64,000 nucleotides of DNA from Chamaecyparis obtusa (Eukaryota > Streptophyta > Pinopsida > Cupressales > Cupressaceae): the NCBI GenBank assembly GCA_027943335.1, contig BSBK01000876.1, forward strand, positions 372,001 through 436,000, written 5' to 3'. Position numbers and translations under genes: made by a program. Positions 1-10,780 of the stretch are shown here, piece after piece; within the stretch, counting starts at the first letter, position 1; every line of letters starts with the position of its first letter. A model generated the notes under the pieces. It worked only from the letters and a program-made list of their open reading frames with translations. It did no database searches and had not been told where the DNA came from.

Positions 1-54
1 TAGAAAATTTGATGCTCCTTCCAATCTGTCTTCCATCCTGATTCCGGTGGTCAT
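1..54 (-). CDS. Ty1/copia gag, N-terminal fragment cut by the window edge
   Basis: Reading the minus strand from the ATG at 54-52 gives 18 open codons whose residues (an M-E-D-R-L-E-G-A-S-N-F run) match the usual N-terminus of plant copia Gag, the capsid-like protein that packages element RNA in cytoplasmic particles. About 100 bases upstream on the same strand lies an initiator-Met primer-binding site next to an LTR end, the right order for 5' LTR, PBS and gag. The rest of the element lies left of the window, so completeness cannot be judged. It is too short for certainty; the call rests on motif plus context. Confidence 0.55.
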   Translation of the reverse strand, partial: MTTGIRMEDRLEGASNFL

Positions 55-152
55 TTTTAATAATTTGTGAATGGATCCCCCTTCTTTAAATAATATCTTT
101 CTTTTTGTATTTAATCAAATAATAATTCAGAATTTTATTCCCTTTAACTCTG

Positions 153-163
153 CTCTGATACCA
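153..163 (-). other. Primer-binding site (initiator tRNA-Met type)
   Basis: The minus strand reads TGGTATCAGAG, the standard complement of the 3' end of plant initiator tRNA-Met used to prime copia reverse transcription. It abuts an LTR end (minus ...CCTAACA). Confidence 0.75.
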
Positions 164-505
164 TGTTAGGAAATCAGATCTTTGGGAATATATTCACTAT
201 TAATATATTCAGTAATGTTATTTACTTTAATGCTGATATAAATATGAGTATCTCTGTTTTAATTTGAATGCATATATTATTGTATGCAGTGAGGGGAGAA
301 CAGCAATGCACATTGTAATTGATTGTGTTCGAACTCTCACTGCACACAATATATATATATTAGTAAGCGGTAACATCCAAAGGATCGCGACCCTCACAAA
401 TGAAACAGCGCATATCATAAACAATGAAACGGTGCATATAATAATAAACACGGTCGCTATGTTAATGTAAGCGACTGTTAACAACAGTCGCTTACATTAA
501 CATAG
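164..505 (-). repeat. 5' LTR of the left-edge copia element, far boundary unresolved
   Basis: The LTR 3' terminus (plus TGTTAGG, minus CCTAACA) directly follows the PBS. The distal boundary cannot be fixed because the partner LTR is outside the window; 505 is only the end of a hairpin that may lie inside or beside the LTR. No gene is seen here. Confidence 0.4.
457..505. repeat. Perfect 23-bp inverted repeat (hairpin)
   Basis: Arms 457-479 and 483-505 are exact reverse complements around a 3-base loop. Part of the arm (GTTAATGTAAGC) recurs just downstream at about 511-522, so the hairpin sits in a small repeat patch. Confidence 0.9.
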
Positions 506-633
506 AGACTGTTAATGTAAGCCGACACAAACATAGCAGTCGACAATGTATACAATATGATATATAGCAGTCGGCAATGTATACAATTCGATAATGTAGT
601 TCATCGTTCATTTCGATAATGCAATAATATTAC

Positions 634-735
634 CATTACTATATTACTAATATAGTAATGATAATATAATATAATATATATCATGTATTATAATATTATC
701 ATTACTATATTAGTAATATAATAATGATAATAATA
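634..735. repeat. AT-rich palindrome cluster
   Basis: An exact 12-bp inverted repeat (634-645 against 649-660) is followed by a second, imperfect palindrome of the same words around 699-728. The stretch is almost pure A+T with no coding sense. Confidence 0.75.
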
Positions 736-819
736 TAATATAATATTTATTACAACTTTTTCATTATAATAAAGTATCGATACATATATATATATATTAA
801 TACGAATGAAGCTATATCT

Positions 820-1013
820 TAACATCCAAGTCCTCTTCTGACCTCTTCCCTTATTATGAGTTTTGCCATGAGTAAATCCATTTTTATTAGTAGTACCATC
901 CAACATGGGGGCTTTCCCTTTATCCATCCCAGGAACGTAACTGGCAAGGGCATTAGCAGAAGCAAATGGCCTGGATCTGGGACATTTCTTTTGTAGATGC
1001 CCATACTCATGAT
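820..1013 (-). pseudogene. LINE ORF1, 3' part (zinc knuckle and basic tail), split by an LTR element
   Basis: This minus-strand reading carries the second half of a CCHC zinc knuckle (H-E-Y-G-H, four residues, C) followed by a basic, Gly/Lys-rich tail typical of plant LINE ORF1, the RNA-binding protein of non-LTR retrotransposons. The first half of the knuckle is at 4396 and beyond. An LTR element inserted exactly within the knuckle separates them, and its target duplication is at 1009-1013. Downstream the sequence becomes AT-rich and no LINE ORF2 follows, so the LINE is also truncated. Family assignment is strong from motif order; function is certainly lost. Confidence 0.75.
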
Positions 1014-2060
1014 TGTTAATGTTATGTAGCTGCAAGAGAGATAAATTACTATTGGAAATGGTTTACTTAGTTTCGTGAGATGATTTGGCATTGCTGAGGT
1101 GTCTCTAGCGGTATTGGGAGTTTATTATATTACTTATTTTGATTGCAATGCGCCTTCTTGTCTCCATGTGAATGCTAACTTGACGTCAGTCACTTGTGGC
1201 ACTCCATTTTCTCCAATTGATATTATGGATTCACTGTTGGGCCGTTTCTTTGGTTCTTCATGACATGCTTTTTATGTGCCATATTGCGGCATGTTTTATT
1301 TGCTTTGTTGTTCTTGACGGTTATCTTCTATCTCGGGATCTCTTTCCTGTTAATCATCTTGTAACGGATGGGCATTGATTGATTAGTGAGTGGAAGAGTC
1401 TTTTCATATTCAGCATTCAATATCTTTCATTTATGCTGAGCATGCCCGACGTGGTGAAGATTTATCGGTGACTGTGTCTCTTTGTGTATAGGCAGTTACG
1501 CATCTTCGGCATCGTTTTTTTCTGTGCAGAGACCTTTTTGGACGGTCGGTTGCTTGTTTTGTCTCTGTGGTGTATTGGCATTTATCAATGCTGTGAGATT
1601 ACGTAGATTATTACATTTTTTGGTTTCTTATGCTAAATGAGCCTTCTAGCTGTGTGTTTAATTGGGAGCTGGGTGTGTGTTTGTATGCTCTTTTCGGGAG
1701 CTGCCTGATTGCCAGGTTGTTGTGAATAGCTTGAAGTTATTTTCTCATACAACTTATTATTGCAGAGATATATCTTGCATTCAGAGATATTTTCGTGTAA
1801 TTCTGATTACTCTTAGAGCTGAGAGTTATTTGAAGAAAACTTAAAATAATGCTTGTTGATTGATTGAGATTTTATTCAATCATAAGCATGAGAATGTTGT
1901 AATTGTTTTGAGTATACAATAAAGAAATATTTTTCGGGTGTGGCTGGGTTTTTCCCTCGAGTAGGTGGGTTTTCCCAGGATAAGTTCGTGTGTTCTTTGC
2001 TCTTTTGTGTTTGTTATTTCAGCTCCTTGCTTTCTTATATTCTGGTTCAAAATCTTAACA
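1014..2060 (+). repeat. 5' LTR of the coding-poor element
   Basis: It starts TGTTAATGTT and ends TTAACA, directly before the PBS. It aligns along its whole length with 3353-4395. Open frames inside are short and are mirrored in the other LTR; nothing indicates a protein. Confidence 0.9.
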
Positions 2061-2072
2061 TGGTATCAAAGC
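2061..2072 (+). other. Primer-binding site, initiator tRNA-Met type
   Basis: TGGTATCAAAGC follows the 5' LTR with no gap and differs by one base from the canonical TGGTATCAGAGC. Confidence 0.85.
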
Positions 2073-2905
2073 TTGGACAGCCTTGACTCTCCCATGAGAG
2101 GGGCTGGTGGTCGATCTACAATCTATAGATGCTCATTGAGCTGGTTTGATATTGAGGAGAAAATAAGCTTAATTCCTGAAGATGGAAAGGAGGCTTCAAT
2201 TTATTGTTGTTGTTGGAGATTCAAATGTGATATATGTCATGAGTAGGCATGTGATGCTGTCTATTAGTCAAGGATTAGAGGTGGCAATAGGGGTTGTTCG
2301 TCTTCCTGTAGTGTGCTTGAGCTATGAAGAAGATTAAACTATGAAGAGATAAGTATTTTTTATATTGATCATGAATTTATATATTTAATTCATGCAATAA
2401 CATTGAGAGTAGTGAATCATGTATGCTTATAGCATTAGTCTATTTGATTCTATTACTAATCTCTCTAAAATGCTTCTAGGATCGATCGAGAAGCATCGAG
2501 ATGATGTGAGATTACATGCAAAGTCATGAACATGGGAAATACTGCTTACATTCATTGGGCTGAATTGGTTACTCAACTTCATAAAAGAGGAAGAATCTAT
2601 TCAGATTATCATTAGAGGAAGAAATGTCATCCAGAGAGAGTCTATTCAGCTGTAGAAATCAGATTCAGAGGGAGCTTGTGTGATAGAGGGAGAATTCCTA
2701 ATTCTTTGCAAGCTTGTGTGGCAGTGTGACTGTTAAAGCTCTTTGTTTGGTCAACTTGGAATCAACTCTCTTATTGTGATAATCAAAGCAGTTAGATTGC
2801 TGCCCTGCTAAGAGGGAGTCTCTGTTAAGAGAGAGTTTCAACCATTTTTATACATGTTAATGAGTTCTTCTCTGTGAGGGAGAAGTTCGAGGTGCAATCC
2901 CTTGT

Positions 2906-3202
2906 TAATGCATTCTTCTCTGGGAGAAATTTGAGGTGAAAGCCCTTGTACCACCCTCTACGAGTAGGCATGGTGGAACCACCCTCTGTGAGTAGGCAAG
3001 GTGGTAATGCATTCTTCTCTGGGAGAAGTTTGAGGTGAAAGCCCTTGTACCACCCTCTGCAAGTAGGCATGGTGGAACAACCCTCTGCGAGTAGGCAAGG
3101 TGGTAATGCATTCTTCTCTTGGAGAAGTTTGAGGTGAAAGTCGTCGTTCCACCCTCTGCGAGTAGGTACGGTGGATCCACCCTCTGCGAGTAGGCATGGT
3201 GG
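2906..3202 (+). repeat. Three tandem 99-bp units in the element interior
   Basis: Units start at 2906, 3005 and 3104, each opening with TAATGCATTCTTCTC. Each contains two copies of a shorter word of the form CCACC(N)nGGTGG able to fold as a small hairpin. Because 99 is a multiple of three, frames stay open and the minus strand reads a 33-residue repeated peptide through the array; no known domain is seen in it. Confidence 0.9.
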
Positions 3203-3342
3203 AAGTCATGTGTGTGACTCCATGACAATATTATGTTGAGAAAATCTATGATGAGATTTTTGTTACTGATATTTTTGATTGCAGCTTCATTGTGCTTGTC
3301 AGGTTGAGACACACTATGACATATGAATGATCTCTCTCTTGC

Positions 3343-3352
3343 TAAGAGGGAG
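3343..3352 (+). other. Polypurine tract
   Basis: AAGAGGGAG-type purine run immediately before the 3' LTR, the expected plus-strand primer. A near copy (GCTAAGAGGGAGT) occurs at about 2808 in the interior. Confidence 0.75.
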
Positions 3353-4395
3353 TGTTAATGTTATGTAGCTGCAAGAGAGATAAATTACTACTGGAAATGG
3401 TTGACTTAGTTTCGTGAGATGATTTGGCATTGCTGAGGTGTCTCCAGCGGTATCGGGAGTTTCTTATGTTACTTATTTTGTTTGTATTGCGCCTTCTTGT
3501 CTCCATGTGAATGCTGACTTGATGTCAGTCACTTGTGGCACTCCATTTTCTCCGATTGATATTATGGATTCATTGTTGGCCGTTTCTTTGGTTCTTCATG
3601 GCATGCTTCTTATGTGCCATATTGCGACATGTTTTATTTGCTTTGTTGTTCTCAATGGTTATCTTCTATCTCGGGATCTCTTTCCTGTTAATCATCTTGT
3701 AACAGATGGGCATCGGTTGATTAGTGAGTGGAAGAGTCTTTTCATATTCGGCATTCAATATCTTTCATTTATACTGAGCATGCCCGACATGGTGAAGATT
3801 TATCTGCGATTGTGTCTCTTTGTGTATAGGCAGTTACGCATCTTCAGCATCGTTTTTTTCTGTGCAGAGACCTTTTTGGATGGTCGGTTGCTTGTTTTGT
3901 CTCCGTGGTGTATTGGCATTTATCACTGCTGTGAGATTACGTAGATTATTACATTTTTTGGTTTCTTATGCTAAATGAGCCTTCGAGTTGTGTGTTTAAT
4001 TGGGAGCTGAGTGTGTGTTTGTATGCTCTTTTCGGGAGCTGCCTGATTGGCAGGTTGTTGTGAATAGCTCGAAGTTATTTTCTCGTACAGCTTATTATTG
4101 CAGAGATATATCTTGCATTCAGAGATATTTTCGTGTAATTTTGATTACTCTTAGAGCTGAGAGTTATTTGAAGAAAACTTAAAATAATGCTTGTTGATTG
4201 ATTGAGATTTTATTCAATCATAAGTATGATAATGTTGTAATTGTTGAGTATACAATAAAGAAATATTTTTGGGTGTGGCTGGGTTTTCCCCTCGAGCAGG
4301 AGGGTTTTCCCAGGATAAGTTCGTGTGTTCTCTACTCTTTTGTGTTTGTTATTTCAGCTCCTTGCTTTATTATATTCTGGTTCAAAATCTTAACA
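3353..4395 (+). repeat. 3' LTR of the coding-poor element
   Basis: Second LTR copy, TGTTAATG to TTAACA, followed at once by the target-duplication copy ATGAC. Confidence 0.9.
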
Positions 4396-5185
4396 ATGAC
4401 AAATTCTACATCTGAATGGTAATGCCTCATAGTCCAGCTGTTGAATCCAAGAAGAGGATCCAAGACATATTTCCATAGAATCTGGTAATGGGTTATTTAA
4501 ATCAACTTCAACACAAATAGGGGCATAGGAGATTACCTTTCTATCTCGAGTTTGAGTAGCCGGACCAACAAGTTTGCCGAGCAAAAGACCAATGGAATGA
4601 AGAATATCATCACGCTAGAACTCTTAAGGAAGTCTTGGAAGACGAATCCAAACAGGAACCCGCAAGGGGAGTTCCTCAGCTGATTTGAAGCCCGCGTGCC
4701 AAGGTTTGACAAAGAGCCCAACCTGGTTAAAAAAATACGGGCCTCCTTCAAAGGCTTTATGTCTATCCACCATGTAAGAGAAGATAACCAAAAAATAAAT
4801 ATTCGATGCCAATAATGCCCCCTTTGGGATTCCAAACTTTTCTGACCCAAGATTCCAGAACTAGTAAAGACAAGTGAAGCCCCAGAAATTTGCAGATAAG
4901 GGTATGATTGCTCCAATATGCTATATCATCCGCAACAGATTCTGGTTGAATTACCAAGACGGGTCGCTCTTGATATCTTTCCAAACACCCATTAACCGTT
5001 TTGATTTTTGAAACCCCCTTTGAGGAGACATCACCTTCACCAGAATTTTTATTCAGAATTTTATCACTTGCATGCAAAGAAGGAGCCAGGACAGAAATAT
5101 CCATGGCATTGGAGTTCCCTGTACTCTCAGAAGCCCCAATATGAGCCATGTAAACTTCGAAGCCCATGAAAAATCCCCTCCACAA
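4396..5185 (-). pseudogene. LINE ORF1 (DUF4283-type), 5' part, frameshifted
   Basis: From a Met at 5185 the minus strand reads a protein typical of plant LINE ORF1: a variable N-terminus, then the DUF4283 segment (Y-W-S-N-H, G-P-Y-F-F-N-Q-V-G-L-F-V-K-P-W), a V-D-L-N-N-P-L-P stretch, and the first half of a CCHC zinc knuckle that runs into the LTR element at 4396. It occupies two or three frames because of small indels around 4600-4800. LINE ORF1 proteins bind element RNA before target-primed reverse transcription. The LINE leader probably extends to about 5510. The start is chosen as the first Met that leads into the conserved part. Confidence 0.75.
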
Positions 5186-5961
5186 AAAAGCCTTGCACCA
5201 ATATCAGAAAGACCTACTGAAATAAGAAAAAGTGAGTGGGATGCCAAAGACCAGCACCACACACAGCCCAGTGGTATCCAGCAAACCCAACCCTGCTCCA
5301 GACGTGATAATCCACTCTCAGTGCAGAAAAAGACAAACACAGAAAGGGGAAGGACCCCGTCCCTCCAAACACCTACCCCTGATCTCTGATAAATCTCCTG
5401 CGCGCTCAGAAACACAGACACGGCTAGGGCATGCAGGCCCTAGCTGCAGCCCAAATATCCGTCCGCCATCACACAACTTTTCAGTCCCAGATTACTCAAT
5501 ATTATAATTGATGAGTACCAAAAAAGAGAGGAGCAAAAGACATTTTTTTTTATGAAGATCAAGGAAGATAATCTGCTTTTTGAAATAAAGGGAGAGACAT
5601 TTTGGTTCAATTTCCACAATTTGTGATTATCTCAGAGTAGCACAGCAGAAGATGAATGGTGAAATGTTTCTTCATAAAGAATAGCCCTTGAGAAAGATGT
5701 TGTATGGATAGAGCAATTAGTAGAGTTGGGTGTGACTCAGGAAACTTTCCAGCACAATATGAACCAATAAAAAATGTTCGAAGACATAAAATAAAAAGTT
5801 GTTCAACAAGACATTGTATTATTAGAGAGATTTGTAATACTTTTTAAGATTGGTTTGGGATCTTGGTATCTCCAAGAAAGACTTGGTCAAGTGAAGAAGA
5901 AATTCTGAGAGTATCCTAGTATGTGATTGCTTGAGGACAGACAATCTTGGGAAAGGTGAAT
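5186..5961. other. LINE leader and unannotated DNA
   Basis: About 5186-5510 looks like the GC-richer 5' leader of the minus-strand LINE. From there to 5961 nothing recognisable was found. Confidence 0.4.
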
Positions 5962-6552
5962 TGTAATGTCCCCTCTTTTTAACTGAGGTTATAATTTTAA
6001 TAAATTAAAATATCAAAAAGCTAAAATATAAAATATAAAATAATATAAAATTAATGTTTAATCTAATAAAAAGTCAAGGGGCATGTGAAAAATCACAACC
6101 ACCAAGGAAAAAGATATGAAAGCGACACCAAACAAGGAGAAGTGAATACCATGTGAAGAACACATCTTTATTTATTGGTCCATATGATTATTACTCCTTT
6201 AGAGCATGGAGCTGCAGTTCATTTCTGAAGATGTAACCCCTCAAAGCAGAAATTGAAGGACGGAAACCAATTTTTTTCTTGTTGATTTTGTGGAAGAAAA
6301 TCCCTTACCAAAGGAATCAAACTGGTATAGACCTGAAGAAAATTGATAATACTACAAAAAATAATACCTGATATAAATCTGGACAGATTTCAGAGCATCC
6401 AAGCAATTTAATAAATTTAATCTTTACCAGTAATTATCTAGTTGGCTAGTTGAAAGTCAGGAACTCTTATTAATAATTAATTGTGCAAAGATAACTGAGT
6501 TAGATGTTATAATTTTTTTTAAAAAAAAGGAAAAACAAAAAGGGACATTACA
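5962..6552. repeat. Solo-LTR-like or short nonautonomous unit with inverted ends
   Basis: The stretch starts TGTAATGTCCC and ends with its exact complement GGGACATTACA, giving 11-bp inverted termini and TG/CA ends as in an LTR. The interior is A/T-rich and noncoding. No matching 5-bp duplication was seen (TGAAT against TTTTA), so LTR, foldback element and chance remain open. The start resembles the LTR start of Element F (TGTAATACCCC). Confidence 0.45.
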
Positions 6553-7840
6553 TTTTATGCACTGGGCTTCTTAGTGAAGGCTGTGTATTTTTCAGAAATT
6601 CCGTGTTTTAACAATTGTTTCAAAGGTTTCCATCACATTCTGCTTTCTTTATTGGGTGCTGTGATGCTACACAAACTCATCAATTGTACTAAATTCCATG
6701 CAGATTGGACTGCACAATACATTACTGACTCGTTTTATATAAGTCTATTCATCTTCATTTGCTATACTCTTCTGCTATACTACCCAGAAAACTTTATGTA
6801 GCTGTCTGAGCTTGATGTTCTAACATGCTGCACAGAGCTTTAGTTCTTAAGCACATATGCTAGCCTTTTAAAAGAAACAGGAATATATGCATGAGCTTCC
6901 TTGTCTCTCTTTGCTGGTTTGGGTCGCCAGCTCAATATGCCCTTTTCTAACATAGTTCCTGTATTTTAAGCTGTACGGAATGCTCTGTAAGTTGCGAGAA
7001 CTAACATTGTATTTTATGTGCTTGGAAATTTGCATAGCTTTAGAGAATGCTAGGCTGATGTATGTGGCTGCAATTATTTGAATTTACCTACATTTATGCA
7101 GATGTATTGGAGAGGATCTAAACTCTCTGAAATGCATTCAAATGCTCTATTAACGTGACAGTGAATTTTGTATGCTGGCTTTAGCTGCAACAGAGCATGA
7201 CCATTGGCTTGTTTGGCCTCAAGAATGCATTTTCTTTTTCAATCTTCATTAAAGAATATAGCCGTCTAGCCATTCTAATAGAGTTTGCAAAGAACTGTAA
7301 TAGAATATTTGCCCACAACTATGCTTGAGGTCAGACTTACTGAAGCGATCCCTATATTATCTTCATTTTCTGCAGCAGTCAAGTTTTGAACTGGAGTGCA
7401 TAAAATGCACCACATTATGTACCACCAAGTTTTCGGTATGGGGATGGCAAGGGGCAGAGGGTATATTTTTGGGTTGGCTTCTTTAGGAGGCCATTTTTTA
7501 GGGGATGTCAATTAAAAAATAGGGAACTTTTAAAAATAAAATAAATTTCAAATATGTATATAACAAGGCATTCATCATATACATTTTAGAACCTAATTAC
7601 ATAATATCAGTGTTGGATTGAGATTTAACATAACAGTCAAGACTAATTAACAAAAAAACATTTTCGTTGTCAATGTACATTTATATTATATAAAATCCCA
7701 ACAAAATGCCCAAAGGTGACATGTTTCAATTACAAAATGACAACGATATAGAAAATATGCTGCCGTCTCTAATCTTTTTTTGCTAACACTTCATTGACAA
7801 TATATGGTTTTGCCTCATTCAATGGAATCCCAACCAATCC
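6553..7840. other. No gene recognised
   Basis: Noncoding A/T-rich sequence with stops in all frames. No repeat boundaries, splice-like ORFs or RNA genes were identified. Confidence 0.5.
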
Positions 7841-7913
7841 CTCTTTTGTCCTCTCCTTCCAATTTACATAGCATCATCATTGGGATCAACCTTGGATTAC
7901 CCCTCAAAGCCCC
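7841..7913 (-). pseudogene. LINE ORF2 RNase H remnant, downstream part
   Basis: On the minus strand this continues the RNase H motif begun at 19269 and beyond (L-R-G-N-P after the insertion). It is split from the upstream part by Element A and carries one copy of the GCCCC target duplication (7909-7913). Further sequence to about 7700 has no clear match. Confidence 0.55.
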
Positions 7914-8248
7914 TGTAGGCCGCATTTATGCCATAAATAATTAAATAAGACTTTTGTTAGTTAGTATAATAAAACATTGTTTCGAAGGGGTGTCAGTTGG
8001 GAGTTATGACGGTTGGGGACTTAACCAACTGTGTTGAGTCTATTTGTATGGAGTTTGGAACAAAGGAAAGTGTGGTTGATATATGAAACTATTATGCAAT
8101 AGAAGATCTATCATTCGGCATCTCTAGTTTATGTGTTTCCGTGTTAGCTTTCTGTATTCATACTTATGCAATTTGGTTATATTCTGTATTCCTGCAAATG
8201 AGTATTGTGGTACAATTTAGATAACACACCTCAGGTAGGCATCTTACA
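7914..8248 (+). repeat. 5' LTR of Element A
   Basis: TGTAGGCCGC...ATCTTACA, followed 3 bases later by the PBS. It contains A/T-rich promoter-like sequence but no proven TATA box. Confidence 0.95.
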
Positions 8249-8251
8249 TTT

Positions 8252-8264
8252 TGGCGTCGTTGCC
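8252..8264 (+). other. PBS of Element A (tRNA-Asp type, one mismatch)
   Basis: TGGCGTCGTTGCC matches the complement of the plant tRNA-Asp 3' end (TGGCGCCGTTGCC) except for one C-to-T change. Confidence 0.8.
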
Positions 8265-8316
8265 TACGTTTGAATCTAGTGGTCAAGGAGGGTAGGATTG
8301 GTCGGATGGCGGCATA

Positions 8317-8682
8317 ATGGGCCTTACTTTCAACCAACAAGTTTTGGTAATTGATAGTGATGTGGAGGACAAGTTGACAAAGGATTTGGTACATGCATGG
8401 GACGTGTCGGTGGACGAGTACGTACAACAGGAGGCTCGAGAGAGAGTGGTCTCCCCTGGGACAGTTTGCGTTGAACTCACCGTGAGCAGGCCTGTGTACG
8501 ATCTCCTGGGAAGCCTTTCGAGATTGTTGGCTTGCACGTTAGTGGAAGTTCAAGAGCAACGCGAGGCAAGAGAAAGGGAAGACCGCAGGCAACAAATACT
8601 TCAAAGATATGAAGAGAGGAACCGGAGGGCGGAAGAGCCATGTGACACTAGCAGGCGCCGTGCTTCCAATAACCAAAGTTAA
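8317..8682 (+). CDS. Element A leader ORF (121 codons), conserved with Element B
   Basis: An uninterrupted ORF lies between the PBS and gag. It has exactly the same length (121 codons), position and start context (GGCATAATGGGC) as the ORF at 23114 in Element B. The C-terminal third is charged and probably helical, with a shared R-E-D-R-R-Q-x-I-L core; the middle shares an L-L-x-x-L-x-R-L-L pattern. It stays open here while gag, pol and the 3' ORF of A are full of stops, although 121 codons could also survive by chance. No known domain was recognised. Upstream ORFs of unknown role are known in Tat/Ogre-type elements. It could act as a separate small protein or as a translational leader. Confidence 0.7.
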   Translation: MGLTFNQQVLVIDSDVEDKLTKDLVHAWDVSVDEYVQQEARERVVSPGTVCVELTVSRPVYDLLGSLSRLLACTLVEVQEQREAREREDRRQQILQRYEERNRRAEEPCDTSRRRASNNQS

Positions 8683-8689
8683 TGCCCCT

Positions 8690-10780
8690 TTTGCCAAATG
8701 AAGATAGAAGGTGGATGCGAGAGGAAACATCGAAGGAGGAAGTAGAAACTTTCGTGCAGAGATCACTACGGATTCGCCAATAGGTAGAGAGATGATAGAG
8801 GCTGCAACAATTTGCAAGGAAACCTGCCAGTCCGCCTAACCAAAGTAATACATGCGCGGTTACGACAACCTCACCCACACGACAAGAGTGGGAAGAAACA
8901 AGATAACCAACATTTCCCAATATTTCTTGGGCACCGAAGGGGCAGGAAGAGGACAATTGGGAGAGTAACTCCACTTGAACGGGTTCATCCGAACACTTGG
9001 AGGACGTTAGTGGAGAAGGGACCTTGTAGGGGAGGTTGGCGATATATTTGAAAGAACGACATGCGTTATTGGAAACCTTGCCACAACAGAGCAAACCAGA
9101 ATAGGGCGCACGGGATCAAAACCAGAAACTTTGGGGAGAAGGGAGTATTGGTACTACCTGGGCACACATGGTGGTGAAGGGGAAGTAGAACTGCATGTTC
9201 CTGAAGGTGCAAGGGAAGCACAAGGGCGTGGCGGAGGAACTGAACCACCATAGTCAAACAACACAGAGCACATTGATGAAAGGAAACAGATGGTGAACAT
9301 TCTGGAGAAACAAAAGCTTCCTAAATTCAGCGGGGATGGATTAGAAGATTTGACCTTTCATTGTAAGACGTGTAACCATATGGGAAGCCAATGGTCAAGA
9401 CGATGAGGATCATTGGTTGAAAGCTTTCCCAACAGCCCTAAGAGGGGTAACGATTGATTGGTATGTAGGCCTTCCTCTGACTGACAGGACAAATTGGAAG
9501 GATTTGAAGCAGACTTTCGAGGTAGAATTTCAATTACTTAAGGACAACGACGAAGTGGTAGCGGAGATATATAATACCTGCCAAGGAAATAATGAAACAG
9601 TTCGGGCCTATCATTGTAGGCTAAAGGAACTGATTGGTAAATTAGAGAATCAGCCGATAGATGGGCTGAAAAAGAGATGGTTTATAGAAGGGTTGACATC
9701 CTGTATCTGGAAAAAAATGTAGTACCCCCGTCATCGTACAAGGAGGTGTGCAATAGGGCCATGAACATTGAAAGTGAGCACAAGACATCCAGGGGGAAGA
9801 AGAGAGTTAGTGATGATGACAGTACAAATGATGAGAGTGAAGGAGAGTAAAAAAAATACAAGCCCTGCGGAAGGATATGATGAGAATGATGGAGATGAGG
9901 GTAGACAAGGAGACCAAAGAAAGTAAGGAAGTATGGTGTACAAAGTGCAAAAGTGAGGGACACACGAGGGCCAGTTGTCCCAAGAAATCCTTTTGTGACA
10001 TCTGCCAAGTGATTAGACACCCTATTAAGGAGTGCTTGTACAACCTAAAGGTAAGGAGCACTCAAGTGCACCTCACCCAAGGGGAATAGGCAACTCCCCC
10101 AACCACACCACCAAGACCCTTAAACTCCACTGCTTCGCCAGGAGGTTACCGCAACAATTGACGAGGCAGTAACAACAATAGCAACAATAACACCCCACAA
10201 AGCCGCATCCAGTACGACGCGAAAGGACGACCCATGATATAGTGCCATAGGTGTAGTGAATGGGATCACTTCGCGCGGGACTGCTAGAGCGAGCAAGGGG
10301 GTGGAAGCATGCTATGCAAATGGTGTGGCCCGAGGAATCACGAAGATGCTGATTGTCCAAAGGGGAAAGCAGTGAACATGATAGAGGTGACACAACCTGA
10401 AGAAGAGGTCCTAGCAATTACTAGACTCCAGGCAAAGAAAGCCATGTACCCCGATCCACGTACGAAAAAGGAATGATTGAAAGAAGCTAGATTGGAGATA
10501 GAATTGGTGATGGAGGAAGAACGACAAAGGACACATGGCTCAACAAGTACCCTTGTACGGTCAGCATTCGAAGCCAACATTGTGCAACAAATGTTACAAG
10601 CAACAGTTCCAGTACGGATGGCAGATCTACTGGAGACACTTCTGCAACTGAGGGTGGCAATCACCAACGTTGGAGGTGCACATGGCAGCCAAGAGGTTGG
10701 TGACCACAAGGCGACGATGGGAGAGAAAGGATTCCACAAGGCCATGCCCATTGAGAACTCAGACCCTATGTTGTTAACAG
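8690..10780 (+). pseudogene. Element A gag, broken
   Basis: Pieces in several frames match the gag of Element B: the K-L-P-K-F start of the capsid-like Retrotrans_gag domain near 9310, the body at 9417-9722, two CCHC knuckles at 9930-10035 (W-C-T-K-C..., F-C-D-I-C...), and two more at 10240-10350. Several in-frame stops and indels block translation. Gag would form the particle and bind RNA. Its four-knuckle layout equals that of B. In the 3' part, one frame runs without a stop across the position where B has TGA between gag and pol. Confidence 0.8.

Larger units (their letters stand above)
1014..4395 (+). mobile_element. Coding-poor LTR retrotransposon (LARD/TRIM-like), complete with target duplication
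   Basis: Two similar LTRs of about 1.04 kb (1014-2060 and 3353-4395), both TGTTAATG...TTAACA, enclose a 1.29-kb interior. A PBS follows the 5' LTR and a purine tract precedes the 3' LTR. Flanks ATGAT (1009-1013) and ATGAC (4396-4400) form a 5-bp target duplication with one mismatch. No gag or pol motif exists inside, so it must depend on another element's proteins. It could equally be an internally deleted autonomous element. The LTRs differ at scattered sites, so it is not recent, but it is younger than the LINE it interrupts. Confidence 0.9.

Noticed and set aside
227..484. Membrane-like minus-strand ORF near the left edge
   Set aside because: Lies in LTR-like A/T-rich sequence with a hairpin; no start context or domain.
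2906..3202. CRISPR-like array
   Set aside because: Head-to-tail 99-bp units without unique spacers, inside a plant LTR element.
3438..3944. ORF of 168 codons in the 3' LTR of the coding-poor element
   Set aside because: Lies wholly in the LTR, is broken in the partner LTR, and is Cys/Phe-rich without a domain.
5072..5507. Plus-strand ORFs in the LINE leader
   Set aside because: Antisense to LINE ORF1 and its leader; composition reflects the GC-richer leader only.
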